From NCBI GenBank assembly GCA_964466455.1, contig CAYXNL010000048.1:1-16901 (forward strand): a stretch of 16,901 nt of DNA, read 5' to 3'. Made by a program: the position numbers and the translations under genes. Under the pieces are notes generated by a model. The model searched no databases, had not been told where the DNA came from, and saw nothing but the letters and a program-made list of their open reading frames with translations. Shown piece after piece: positions 6,524 through 14,282 of this stretch. This DNA is from S010-25 sp964466455. Its GTDB lineage: Bacteria > Pseudomonadota > Gammaproteobacteria > SZUA-229. Every line of letters begins with the position of its first letter. The stretch's first letter is position 1.

Positions 6524-6962
6524 CACTGGCAATGATAATAACCAGTATACCTAATACAATATTAATACCAACCAACTGGCGAATCTGATTTAATCTTCGA
6601 CCGGCTTCAGTAAAATCTTTAATAATGACAGCCTGTTTGAGGCGACGAAATGGCGAAAAGAAGACATGAAAAAAAATCAGCATCATCAACAGACCGCCAG
6701 CGTGCATCAGATTAATGTAGAGGGTGGCACCTGCAAAGCCGCCAAAGTGCTGAAACAGCATCCAGTAGCCGGTAATGAGTATGATAAAAATACTTAGCCA
6801 TATCCAGAGGAAAAAACGTTGGAAGACCTGTACCCACAGAGTTAATCGTAGTGGTGGCTCCAGTACCTCTACGGCAGATGGGCGTAATACCTGATGGGCG
6901 AAAAACATACCACCAACCCAGATAACAACAGCGAGCAGATGTAAGGCGATTGTAACGGGCAT
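6507..6962 (-). CDS. CopD-like integral membrane protein
   Basis: This protein of about 151 residues has four predicted membrane helices: around IALHLLAVVIWVGGMFFA, FFLWIWLSIFIILITGYWML, INLMHAGGLLMMLIFFHVFF and GINIVLGILVIIIASAG. It resembles the CopD domain family, members of which are linked to copper handling or heme-like functions; conserved histidines lie in the first and third helices. I use the ATG at 6962 because GAGGA stands seven bases upstream. A longer reading from 6998 would add twelve residues but has no ribosome binding site. It is monocistronic as far as visible. A role with copper is a family-based suggestion, not shown by context, although a cytochrome c gene lies next to it. 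Confidence 0.75.
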   Translation of the reverse strand: MPVTIALHLLAVVIWVGGMFFAHQVLRPSAVEVLEPPLRLTLWVQVFQRFFLWIWLSIFIILITGYWMLFQHFGGFAGATLYINLMHAGGLLMMLIFFHVFFSPFRRLKQAVIIKDFTEAGRRLNQIRQLVGINIVLGILVIIIASAGPYL

Positions 6963-7060
6963 AAGTATTTCCTCAAGGTAGGGGGCTGTATTTTCCATTA
7001 CATTTTATCAGTATTTGCATCATTAAAAACATAATCAAAGTGAGGGATAATGAAATCAGA

Positions 7061-7094
7061 GGACGCATAGACAGCAATGCTGTAAAATGCGTCC
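7061..7094 (+). promoter_or_regulatory. Strong nested inverted repeat upstream of rpe
   Basis: GGACGCAT (7061-7068) is a perfect complement of ATGCGTCC (7087-7094), and inside them ACAGC (7071-7075) pairs with GCTGT (7079-7083). A possible -10 box TATATT follows at 7101-7106; the corresponding -35 position falls inside the repeat. This makes it a candidate operator or activator site for the rpe-gph-trp transcript, or an RNA hairpin on a transcript that begins further upstream. It lacks a T-tract directly after the stem. Confidence 0.45.
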
Positions 7095-7175
7095 CCTTTA
7101 TATATTACAATAAGGGATGTCGGTCTGTAGCGTCATTCTTATAACTTCTGAAGATTAGCCAAAAGAGGAAATTCC

Positions 7176-7880
7176 ATGGCAGATAAAAATACCAAAGATT
7201 ACAAAATCGCTCCTTCCATTCTTTCAGCCGATTTCGCTGTATTAGGCCCTGAAGTTGACAATGTACTGGCATCGGGTGCGGATATTGTTCACTTTGATGT
7301 AATGGATAATCACTATGTGCCGAATCTGACGATAGGTCCGCTGGTTTGTGATGCGTTACGGAAGCACGGAGTGACGGCCGATATTGATGTCCACCTGATG
7401 GTAAAACCGGTTGACCGTATTATTCCCGATTTTGCCAAAGCGGGTGCGACCTACATTACTTTTCACCCGGAGGCCAGCGAGCATATTGATCGCAGCCTGC
7501 AACTGATTCATAACGAAGGTTGTAAAGCCGGCCTGGTGTTTAACCCGGCCACGCCGTTAAGCCATCTGGACTATGTGCTGGATAAAGTGGATATGGTATT
7601 GCTGATGTCGGTCAACCCCGGCTTTGGTGGTCAGTCCTTTATTCCGGCAACACTGGGTAAACTGCGTCAGGCGCGCAAAATTATTGATGACTCCGGTCTG
7701 GATATCCGTCTTGAAATTGATGGTGGTGTTAAAGTGGACAATATCCGTGAAATTGCCGAAGCCGGTGCCGATACTTTTGTTGCCGGTTCCGCTATCTTTA
7801 GTGCTCGCAATGAAACTGATGCGAATGACTACAACACGGTGCTTGCCGCCATGCGTGAGGAACTGGCGAAAGCTGGTTAA
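7176..7880 (+). CDS. rpe: Ribulose-phosphate 3-epimerase
   Basis: Rpe interconverts ribulose 5-phosphate and xylulose 5-phosphate in the pentose phosphate pathway (and the Calvin cycle where present), in the cytoplasm. The 234-residue protein is a full-length TIM barrel with all signatures: IAPSILSADF (residues 11-20), HFDVMDNHYVPNLTIGP (39-55), DVHLMV (71-76), MSVNPGFGGQSFIP and EIDGGVK. Metal and catalytic residues expected from the family are present: H39, D41, H73 and D182. The phosphate site VAGSAIF is intact. The ATG follows AGAGGAA. It is the first gene of the long plus-strand run; gph begins 12 bases after its stop, as in many gammaproteobacteria. Confidence 0.98.
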   Translation: MADKNTKDYKIAPSILSADFAVLGPEVDNVLASGADIVHFDVMDNHYVPNLTIGPLVCDALRKHGVTADIDVHLMVKPVDRIIPDFAKAGATYITFHPEASEHIDRSLQLIHNEGCKAGLVFNPATPLSHLDYVLDKVDMVLLMSVNPGFGGQSFIPATLGKLRQARKIIDDSGLDIRLEIDGGVKVDNIREIAEAGADTFVAGSAIFSARNETDANDYNTVLAAMREELAKAG

Positions 7881-7892
7881 TAAGGTCACAGT

Positions 7893-8564
7893 ATGATATC
7901 CCGGCCCGAGATGGTATTGATTGATGTGGATGGCACGCTGGTGGACAGTGTGCCGGATCTTGCCTGGTGTATTGATGCCATGATGTCTCAGTTGGCTCTG
8001 CCGCAAAGAGGGGAAGAACGGGTCAGGCACTGGGTTGGTAATGGCGTAGAAAGACTGGTTCAACGGGCGCTGATGAACCAGCTTGATGGAGATTACGATG
8101 AAGTCCTGTATGGAAAGGCCCTGCCTGTTTTTCGCCAGCTTTATGCGGAAAACACCTCAAAGCGCAGTGTGTTATATGATGGGGTTAATGAGGCACTGGC
8201 TTTTCTGCAAACAACCGGGGTAAAAATCGGTTGTGTAACAAACAAGGCCAGTGAATTTACCCTGCCGATATTAAACGATCTGGGGATCGCTGATTATTTT
8301 GAAATAGTTTTGTGCGGGGATATGGTCGAGCGTAAAAAACCCGATCCGATGCCATTGTTACAATCTGCAACAATGCTGGGAATTGAACCGGAGGCATCAA
8401 TGATGCTTGGCGATTCAATGAGTGATGTCAACGCTGCGCGGGCCGCCGGTTTTTCTATTATCTGTATGTCTTATGGCTATAATCATGGGGAGGATATTCG
8501 GGATTATCATCCCGATGCAGTAGTTGACTCAATGGCAGAAATTAAAAACATTGTTGCCTGGTAG
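7893..8564 (+). CDS. gph: Phosphoglycolate phosphatase, HAD family
   Basis: Gph removes phosphate from 2-phosphoglycolate, a by-product of DNA repair (and of Rubisco oxygenation if the cell has it). The 223-residue protein carries the four HAD motifs: DVDGTLVDS (nucleophile D11 and acid/base D13), T116 in CVTNKA, K148/K149 in ERKKPDP and D174/D178 in LGDSMSDVNAARAAG. The helical cap domain lies between residues about 20 and 90. The ATG at 7893 has AAGG upstream; a second ATG at codon 7 is possible. It sits 12 bases after rpe and 24 before trpE, so it is co-transcribed with both. Close HAD relatives make the exact substrate slightly less certain than the fold. Confidence 0.93.
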   Translation: MISRPEMVLIDVDGTLVDSVPDLAWCIDAMMSQLALPQRGEERVRHWVGNGVERLVQRALMNQLDGDYDEVLYGKALPVFRQLYAENTSKRSVLYDGVNEALAFLQTTGVKIGCVTNKASEFTLPILNDLGIADYFEIVLCGDMVERKKPDPMPLLQSATMLGIEPEASMMLGDSMSDVNAARAAGFSIICMSYGYNHGEDIRDYHPDAVVDSMAEIKNIVAW

Positions 8565-8588
8565 ATCATTCCGGTACCTGGAAATTTT

Positions 8589-10136
8589 ATGTCCTCTGAT
8601 TCCATAAAGAGTAACTCCATCAATCAATCGGTATTCGAACAAGCTAGAACTCGTTCGGAAAATCATCCGGTGAACCGCGTTCCGCTGGTTAGAGAAGTAC
8701 TTGCCGACCTTGATACGCCTTTAAGCACTTATCTGAAAGTGGCTAATGCTCCCTATACCTATTTATTTGAATCGGTGCAGGGAGGGGAAAAGTGGGGACG
8801 TTATTCAATTATCGGTCTGCCCTGTAAAACGGTCATTAAGGTCAGTGGCGCTGATATTAGTGTGTACGAAAATGAGCAATGTATTTCACAGTACCGGGTT
8901 GATGACCCGCTGACATGGATAAGTAATTACCAGAAAACCTATCAGGTGTTTGAGAGAGAAGAACTACCACGCTTTACCGGTGGGCTGGTTGGCTATTTTG
9001 GCTATGAAACCATTGAATATATTGAACCACGGCTGGTAACCAACAGATCCTTACAGGAGAAAAAACCCGATCCGCTAGGAACCCCGGATATTTTATTAAT
9101 GGTGTCGGAAGAAGTGATTGTTTTTGATAATCTTTCCGGCAAACTTTATATTATTGTGCAGGTGGATCCGCATATCGCCGATGCTCTGGCTCAGGGTGAA
9201 AAACGTCTGCGTGAAATTGAACACTCTCTGCATCAGCCACTGCCTGAGCGAGGGGGCCATAATCCGAAACAGATTGATGAAGAAGATTTTGTTTCCGGTT
9301 TTACCGAAGCAGGTTACAAAGCAGCGGTAGCAAAAGCCCGTGAATACATTATTGATGGGGATATTATGCAGGTGGTGCTATCGCAACGCCTGACTATCGG
9401 CCTTGATGCGCCACCGCTGGATTTATATCGTGCGCTGCGTAGTTTAAACCCGTCCCCGTATATGTATTATCTGGATCTCGGCGATCACCATGTTGTGGGT
9501 TCATCACCGGAAATTCTGGTGCGTGTCGAAGAAGGAAAAGTGACGGTACGTCCGATTGCGGGTACTCGACCACGGGGTCGGGATGATGCCGAAGATGCTG
9601 CACTGGAAAAAGAATTACTGGCGGACCCGAAAGAGCTGGCTGAACATCTGATGTTGATCGATCTGGGGCGTAATGATGCTGGCCGGGTGAGTAAAATCGG
9701 CAGTGTACAACTAACGGAAAAAATGCAGGTTGAACGTTATTCCCATGTCATGCATATCGTCTCGAATGTGAGTGGTGAGCTGAAAGACGGGATGGATGCA
9801 ATGGATGTATTACGCGCAACCTTTCCGGCGGGAACGGTCAGCGGCGCACCCAAAATTCGTGCCATGGAAATTATTGATGAGCTTGAACCGGTGAAGCGGG
9901 GAATTTATTCCGGCGCGGTGGGCTATCTTTCATGGAACGGCAATATGGATACAGCTATTGCGATTCGAACCGCCGTCATTAAAGATAAGCGTCTGTCGAT
10001 TCAGGCTGGTGCAGGCATCGTCTATGATTCCGTGCCAGAAAATGAATGGCTGGAAACCATGAATAAAGCCCGCGCCATTTTCCGTGCAGTGGCAATGGCG
10101 GAAGCCGGGCTGGATGCATCACGGACGCATCGTTAG
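8589..10136 (+). CDS. trpE: Anthranilate synthase component I
   Basis: TrpE converts chorismate and ammonia (supplied by TrpG from glutamine) to anthranilate, the first step of tryptophan synthesis. The 515-residue protein has the regulatory N-terminal region with the LFES motif (59-62) and NPSPYM (287-292), which form the tryptophan feedback site in characterised enzymes. The chorismate-binding domain follows, with RPIAGTRPRG (321-330), HLMLIDLGRNDAGRV (353-367), TVSGAPKIRAMEIIDELEP (416-434), GIYSGAVGYLSWNGNMDTAI (438-457) and QAGAGIVYDSVPENEW (472-487). It appears complete and feedback-sensitive. There is no room for a leader peptide in the 24 bases after gph, so trp attenuation directly before trpE is unlikely. 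The next gene, 11 bases on, is not trpG but an exported protein. Confidence 0.98.
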   Translation: MSSDSIKSNSINQSVFEQARTRSENHPVNRVPLVREVLADLDTPLSTYLKVANAPYTYLFESVQGGEKWGRYSIIGLPCKTVIKVSGADISVYENEQCISQYRVDDPLTWISNYQKTYQVFEREELPRFTGGLVGYFGYETIEYIEPRLVTNRSLQEKKPDPLGTPDILLMVSEEVIVFDNLSGKLYIIVQVDPHIADALAQGEKRLREIEHSLHQPLPERGGHNPKQIDEEDFVSGFTEAGYKAAVAKAREYIIDGDIMQVVLSQRLTIGLDAPPLDLYRALRSLNPSPYMYYLDLGDHHVVGSSPEILVRVEEGKVTVRPIAGTRPRGRDDAEDAALEKELLADPKELAEHLMLIDLGRNDAGRVSKIGSVQLTEKMQVERYSHVMHIVSNVSGELKDGMDAMDVLRATFPAGTVSGAPKIRAMEIIDELEPVKRGIYSGAVGYLSWNGNMDTAIAIRTAVIKDKRLSIQAGAGIVYDSVPENEWLETMNKARAIFRAVAMAEAGLDASRTHR

Positions 10137-10147
10137 GAATCAGCCGG

Positions 10148-11206
10148 GTGAGGAAGATGGTAAAAATATTTTATCCGTGGAATCTGCTAACCGTGGCGCT
10201 GATATATTGCGGTTTTTTATCAGCCGTTCAGGCTGCGGTTTCGCCGCAACAGTTAGCACTGATTGTCAATCTGGATGATCCACAAAGTCAGCAGATTGCC
10301 CGCTATTACCAGCGCAAACGTCATATTCCACCACAGAATATTATACGCATACGGATACCGGTAAAAAAAATGCTGGATAAAAAAGTATTTCGGCGATTGC
10401 GCCGGCAGGTTTATGCGCAAACCCCAAAGTCGGTACAGTTTTACGCTATGGCCTGGACACAACCCTACCGTGTTGCCTGTATGTCAATAACCAGTGCCAT
10501 GACCTTCGGTTTTGATCCAGCGTATTGCGCCAAAGGCTGTAAGCCAACAAAACGCAGTTCGTATTATAATGCGGATACCTCAACCCCTTATACGGATTTG
10601 GGTATTCGCCCGAGTATTTTGCTGGCGGGTAGTGACCTGAAACATATAAAGGAAATGATCGACCACGGCGTTGCCGCGGATGGCACTTTCCCAGCGGGTA
10701 CTGCCTATCTGGTCAGTACCTCGGACAAAGCGAGGAATGTACGTTCAAGGCGTTACCCGGTTATTGTTGCACGCTTGTCGAAGCGAATAAAAATAAAACA
10801 GGTACAGACGGATGCGCTGAAAAATAAAAAGGATGTGTTGTTTTATTTTACCGGTAAGGTGCGCGTGAAAGACCTGGATACCAATATTTATCTGCCCGGT
10901 GCTATTGCCGACCACCTTACCTCTACCGGTGGTAATTTGCTGGCGACAAAACAGATGAGTATTCTAAAATGGCTGGATGCAGGAGTAACCGGTAGTTATG
11001 GTACAGTCGTTGAGCCGTGTGCCTTCACCGAGAAATTTCCCAATCCAGGCATCGTGATTGATCGCTACACCCAGGGTGAATCATTGATTGAGGCTTATTG
11101 GAAAAGTGTAGCCTGGCCGGGGCAGGGTCTGTTTGTTGGCGAGCCATTAGCCGCGCCATTTGCCAGAAAAGATATAATGCCAGCTATAGACAGGAAGACT
11201 GAATAA
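10148..11206 (+). CDS. TIGR03790 family exported protein of unknown function
   Basis: This 352-residue protein belongs to the TIGR03790 family, which has no established function. It begins with a basic end and a hydrophobic segment (about residues 12-29, ending VQAAVS), so it is probably exported to the periplasm. Family blocks visible are LALIVNLDDPQSQQIARYYQ then RKRHIPPQNII, YLPGAIADHLTSTGG, GVTGSYGTVVEPCAF, FPNPGIVIDRYTQGESLIEA and SVAWPGQGLFVGEPLAAPFA. The mature part contains several cysteines. The GTG at 10148 has TAGGA nine bases upstream; an ATG at 10157 is the alternative, with GAGG very close. It lies 11 bases after trpE and 18 before trpG, so it is surely on the trp transcript although nothing in it suggests amino-acid synthesis. 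Confidence 0.8.
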   Translation: MRKMVKIFYPWNLLTVALIYCGFLSAVQAAVSPQQLALIVNLDDPQSQQIARYYQRKRHIPPQNIIRIRIPVKKMLDKKVFRRLRRQVYAQTPKSVQFYAMAWTQPYRVACMSITSAMTFGFDPAYCAKGCKPTKRSSYYNADTSTPYTDLGIRPSILLAGSDLKHIKEMIDHGVAADGTFPAGTAYLVSTSDKARNVRSRRYPVIVARLSKRIKIKQVQTDALKNKKDVLFYFTGKVRVKDLDTNIYLPGAIADHLTSTGGNLLATKQMSILKWLDAGVTGSYGTVVEPCAFTEKFPNPGIVIDRYTQGESLIEAYWKSVAWPGQGLFVGEPLAAPFARKDIMPAIDRKTE

Positions 11207-11224
11207 AAAAGTGAGTAGAAAACG

Positions 11225-11803
11225 ATGTTATTAATGATCGACAATTATGATTCGTTTACCTATAACCTGGTGCAGTATCTGGGCGAACTGGGTGCCGATG
11301 TCGTGGTTCGTCGTAACGATGAAATTACTCTGGATGATATCAGTGCAATGAAACCGGAACGTATCATGATTTCACCGGGGCCGTGTACCCCAGATCAGGC
11401 CGGTATTTCAATGTCGGCAATAGAACGTTTTGGTAATGAAATGCCGATACTGGGCGTATGTCTGGGGCATCAGAGTATTGGTCAGGTTTATGGCGGTAAA
11501 ATTGTCCATGCGGGTAAAATTATGCACGGCAAAACGTCAAAAATTTATCATAAAAGTGAGCATGTTTTTTCCGGGTTAAAAAATCCCTGTACTGCCACGC
11601 GCTATCATTCGCTGGTTATCGAAAAACAGTCGCTGCCCGCATGTCTGGAAATAACCGCCTGGACAGAAACCGAGAGTGGTGCGGTGGATGAGATTATGGG
11701 CGTACGGCATAAGACGCTACCGGTTGAAGGGGTACAGTTTCATCCTGAGTCAATTCTGACAGAACACGGACACCGTCTGTTAAATAATTTTTTGAAGATG
11801 TAG
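11225..11803 (+). CDS. trpG: Anthranilate synthase component II, glutamine amidotransferase
   Basis: TrpG hydrolyses glutamine and passes ammonia to TrpE. The 192-residue protein is a complete class I (triad) amidotransferase with nucleophile C79 in GVCLGHQSIGQ and the catalytic pair H173/E175 in VEGVQFHPES; MLLMIDNYDSFTYNLVQYL and MISPGPCTPDQAG are also standard. In many bacteria this subunit serves both TrpE and the folate enzyme PabB, and that is possible here as no pabA is in view. The ribosome binding site is weak. It begins 18 bases after the TIGR03790 gene and is followed by trpD after 44 bases, so one trp operon is likely, with trpE and trpG split by the extra gene. Confidence 0.97.
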   Translation: MLLMIDNYDSFTYNLVQYLGELGADVVVRRNDEITLDDISAMKPERIMISPGPCTPDQAGISMSAIERFGNEMPILGVCLGHQSIGQVYGGKIVHAGKIMHGKTSKIYHKSEHVFSGLKNPCTATRYHSLVIEKQSLPACLEITAWTETESGAVDEIMGVRHKTLPVEGVQFHPESILTEHGHRLLNNFLKM

Positions 11804-11847
11804 CCGTTTCCTGATAACAGGCATACAAAAAAATTGAGGTAAGTTGA

Positions 11848-12864
11848 ATGGATATGCAGGCAGCAATAAAAGCCGTTACAGAAAAGCAAAATTTAGATGG
11901 TGATGAAATGGCCGCAGTGATGCGCCTGATAATGACCGGTGAAGCCACGCCAGCACAGATTGGTGGTTTTTTAATCGGCCTGCGGATGAAAGGGGAAACG
12001 ATTGATGAAATTGCTGCCGCCGCCAGTGTAATGCGAGCGTTATCCACTAAAGTGGAGGTAAACAAAGAGCATCTGGTCGATACCTGTGGCACCGGGGGTG
12101 ATGCGTCCGGCAGTTTTAATATTTCTACTGCCAGCGCGATAGTCGTTGCCGCTGTCGGGGGCCGCGTTGCCAAACACGGTAACCGTTCTATCAGCAGTAA
12201 ATCGGGTAGTGCCGATGTACTGGAAGCGGCGGGAGTAAACCTTGAGATCACGCCTGAGCAGGTTGCCGATTGTGTCAATGAGATCGGTGTTGGTTTTATG
12301 TTTGCGCCGAAACATCATGGTGCAATGAAATATGCCATCGGCCCACGAAAGGAAATGGCAGTACGAACCATTTTCAATATTCTTGGCCCACTGACCAACC
12401 CGGCGGCGGCACCAAATCAGGTTATCGGCGTATTTAGTCGGGAACTGGTGGAACCACTGGCGCAGGTATTAAAAAAACTTGGCAGTGACCATGTGCTGGT
12501 TGTACACGCCGATGATGGCATGGATGAAATCAGTATCACATCACCGACCTTTATTGCAGAATTAAAACACGGTAAAGTCTCCAGCTTCCGTATCAGACCG
12601 GAAGATTTCGGCTATCATTCCGCCAGCATGACGCAGATTCATGCCAGTGACGCTGCCCACAGTCTGGCTATTATTCGTGATGTATTCACCAATACGGACG
12701 GACCAGCGAAAGATATTGTTTGTTTAAATGCCGGTGCCGCCATTTATGTTGCCGGGCTGGCGGAGACACTGGCAGCAGGGATTGAAAAAGCCAGTCAGGT
12801 AATTGCCAGTGGTGTCGTAAATGAAAAGCTGGAACAGCTAATCACAAAAACTGGCAATTTTTAG
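11848..12864 (+). CDS. trpD: Anthranilate phosphoribosyltransferase
   Basis: TrpD transfers the phosphoribosyl group from PRPP to anthranilate, the second step of the pathway. The 338-residue protein is a normal-length, stand-alone TrpD, not fused to TrpG. Signature blocks are DTCGTGGDASGSFNIST (78-94, PRPP pyrophosphate binding), GGRVAKHGNRSISSKSGSAD (104-123), FMFAPKHHGAMK, RTIFNILGPLTNPA and HADDGMDEIS (metal-binding acidic DE). The start has GAGGTAAG at good spacing. It lies between trpG and trpC on the same strand. Confidence 0.98.
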   Translation: MDMQAAIKAVTEKQNLDGDEMAAVMRLIMTGEATPAQIGGFLIGLRMKGETIDEIAAAASVMRALSTKVEVNKEHLVDTCGTGGDASGSFNISTASAIVVAAVGGRVAKHGNRSISSKSGSADVLEAAGVNLEITPEQVADCVNEIGVGFMFAPKHHGAMKYAIGPRKEMAVRTIFNILGPLTNPAAAPNQVIGVFSRELVEPLAQVLKKLGSDHVLVVHADDGMDEISITSPTFIAELKHGKVSSFRIRPEDFGYHSASMTQIHASDAAHSLAIIRDVFTNTDGPAKDIVCLNAGAAIYVAGLAETLAAGIEKASQVIASGVVNEKLEQLITKTGNF

Positions 12865-12921
12865 TAATAAACTTTAATGGATATCTGCTACGAATACTCA
12901 TAAAAGGTAGTGATAAAAATA

Positions 12922-13740
12922 ATGGCTCATTCCCCACCTGATATTCTGCTGAAAATTTTGCAACGTAAACAGCAGGAAATTGCTCAACGTTCCGCTTCCG
13001 TGCCGATTGCAAAAATGAAAAAACGTGCAGAAGAAGCGGGGTTACCGCGTGGATTTATTGCAGCAATAGAGGCAAAAACACAGCAAAAACAGGCAGCCGT
13101 TATTGCCGAAATAAAAAAAGCGTCCCCCAGTAAAGGGCTATTAAGGGGAAACTTCAGGCCATCAGAAATAGCACAAAGTTATGCGTCTCATGGCGCAAGC
13201 TGCCTTTCCGTTCTTACTGATCGGGATTTTTTTCAGGGCCATGAGGATTATCTGCGACAGGCACGAGCCGCCTGTAGCCTGCCGGTTATCCGTAAAGACT
13301 TTATTATTGATCCGTATCAGGTGTATGAAGCCAGAGCAATCAGTGCCGATTGCATATTACTGATTGTTGCGGCGTTAAATGACACTATGCTGCATGAACT
13401 GCTAGCCTTATCATCTGTGCTTGGTATGGATGTCTTAATGGAAGTGCATGATGAGAAAGAAATGGAGCGAGCATTACAGACCGGTGCAAAACTAATCGGT
13501 ATTAATAACCGGAATTTGCGAACCTTTGAGACCTCTCTGGAAACCACCAGTAGAATGCTTACGATGATTCCACCAGATAGAATAACGGTAACCGAAAGTG
13601 GCATACATACCGCAGATGATGTGAAATATATGCTTGATCATCAGGTGTATGCTTTTCTGATTGGAGAGGCATTTATGCGAGCACCGCAGCCCGGAGAGAA
13701 ACTGGCAGAATTGTTTAAGGAAGCTCTGAATAAGTCATGA
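12922..13740 (+). CDS. trpC: Indole-3-glycerol phosphate synthase
   Basis: TrpC closes the indole ring, turning carboxyphenylamino-deoxyribulose phosphate into indole-3-glycerol phosphate. This is a single-domain enzyme of about 272 residues without the TrpF fusion seen in enterics. Visible signatures are AVIAEIKKASPSKG (catalytic lysine and glutamate), CLSVLTDRDFFQG, PVIRKDFIIDPYQVYEARA, LMEVHDEKEMERAL, IGINNRNLRTFE, ITVTESGIH and FLIGEAFMRA. I use the ATG at 12922 because homologues begin about here; a GTG at 12910 would add four residues. AAGG upstream is badly spaced for either. It ends the trp group: no trpF, trpB or trpA follows in the window. Confidence 0.97.
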   Translation: MAHSPPDILLKILQRKQQEIAQRSASVPIAKMKKRAEEAGLPRGFIAAIEAKTQQKQAAVIAEIKKASPSKGLLRGNFRPSEIAQSYASHGASCLSVLTDRDFFQGHEDYLRQARAACSLPVIRKDFIIDPYQVYEARAISADCILLIVAALNDTMLHELLALSSVLGMDVLMEVHDEKEMERALQTGAKLIGINNRNLRTFETSLETTSRMLTMIPPDRITVTESGIHTADDVKYMLDHQVYAFLIGEAFMRAPQPGEKLAELFKEALNKS

Positions 13741-13838
13741 ATCAACATCTTGTGATTAAAAAATCCGGTTTCTGCTTTAATATCTCGTCCGCTTGTGGCG
13801 GGTAGTTTCAGTAATAATTATAAAAAAGGTTGAGAATT

Positions 13839-14261
13839 ATGAAAGCAGTAGTGAAATGGCTGGATAATATGTCTTTTGTGGGCGAATCGGAAACCGGACA
13901 TGCACTGGTAATGGATGGTCCGCCGGAAAGTGGTGGTCGCAATCTGGGCGTGCGCCCAATGGAAATGGTATTGCTGGGTATGGGCGGGTGTACCGCGTTT
14001 GATGTGGTGTTGATTCTGCAAAAAGCACGTCAGGTAATTACCGACTGTCATGTTGAGCTGTCGGCAGAGCGGGCAACGGAAGTACCGAAGGTTTTCACAA
14101 AAATTCACGTGCATTATGTAGTGAAGGGGAAAAACCTTGATCACAGACGAGTGGAAAAAGCGGTGCGTCTTACCGCAGAAAAATACTGTTCTGTTTCTAT
14201 TATGCTGGCAAGTTGTGTGGAAATTACGCACGATTACGAAGTGATTGAAGCAACAGATTAA
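13839..14261 (+). CDS. OsmC/YhfA-like redox protein
   Basis: This 140-residue protein belongs to the OsmC family and is closest in pattern to E. coli YhfA. OsmC proteins reduce organic or other hydroperoxides using two reactive cysteines; here C51 in LLGMGGCTAFDVV and C117 in LTAEKYCSVSIML occupy those positions. Other family blocks are SFVGESETGHALVMDG and RPMEMVLLGM. The biochemical role of the YhfA branch is not established. The ATG at 13839 has AAGG nine bases upstream; a TTG three codons earlier is an inferior alternative. The spacing after trpC is 98 bases, so it may have its own promoter, and the DUF885 gene follows after 21 bases. In pseudomonads a homologue lies in the same position after trpC and crp/vfr. 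Confidence 0.9.
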   Translation: MKAVVKWLDNMSFVGESETGHALVMDGPPESGGRNLGVRPMEMVLLGMGGCTAFDVVLILQKARQVITDCHVELSAERATEVPKVFTKIHVHYVVKGKNLDHRRVEKAVRLTAEKYCSVSIMLASCVEITHDYEVIEATD

Positions 14262-14282
14262 AAAAGGCAGGACACTGGAAAA

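Noticed and set aside
7095..7175. Tryptophan leader peptide or attenuator before the operon
   Set aside because: The leader has no run of TGG codons and no terminator/antiterminator pair that I can see.
7557..8063. Minus-strand frame across rpe and gph
   Set aside because: It spans the junction of two unmistakable genes and shows no domain of its own.
11694..12318. Long minus-strand open frames opposite trpG and trpD
   Set aside because: They are antisense to two clearly identified genes, are low in complexity (Ser/Ala/Thr-rich) and lack ribosome binding sites.
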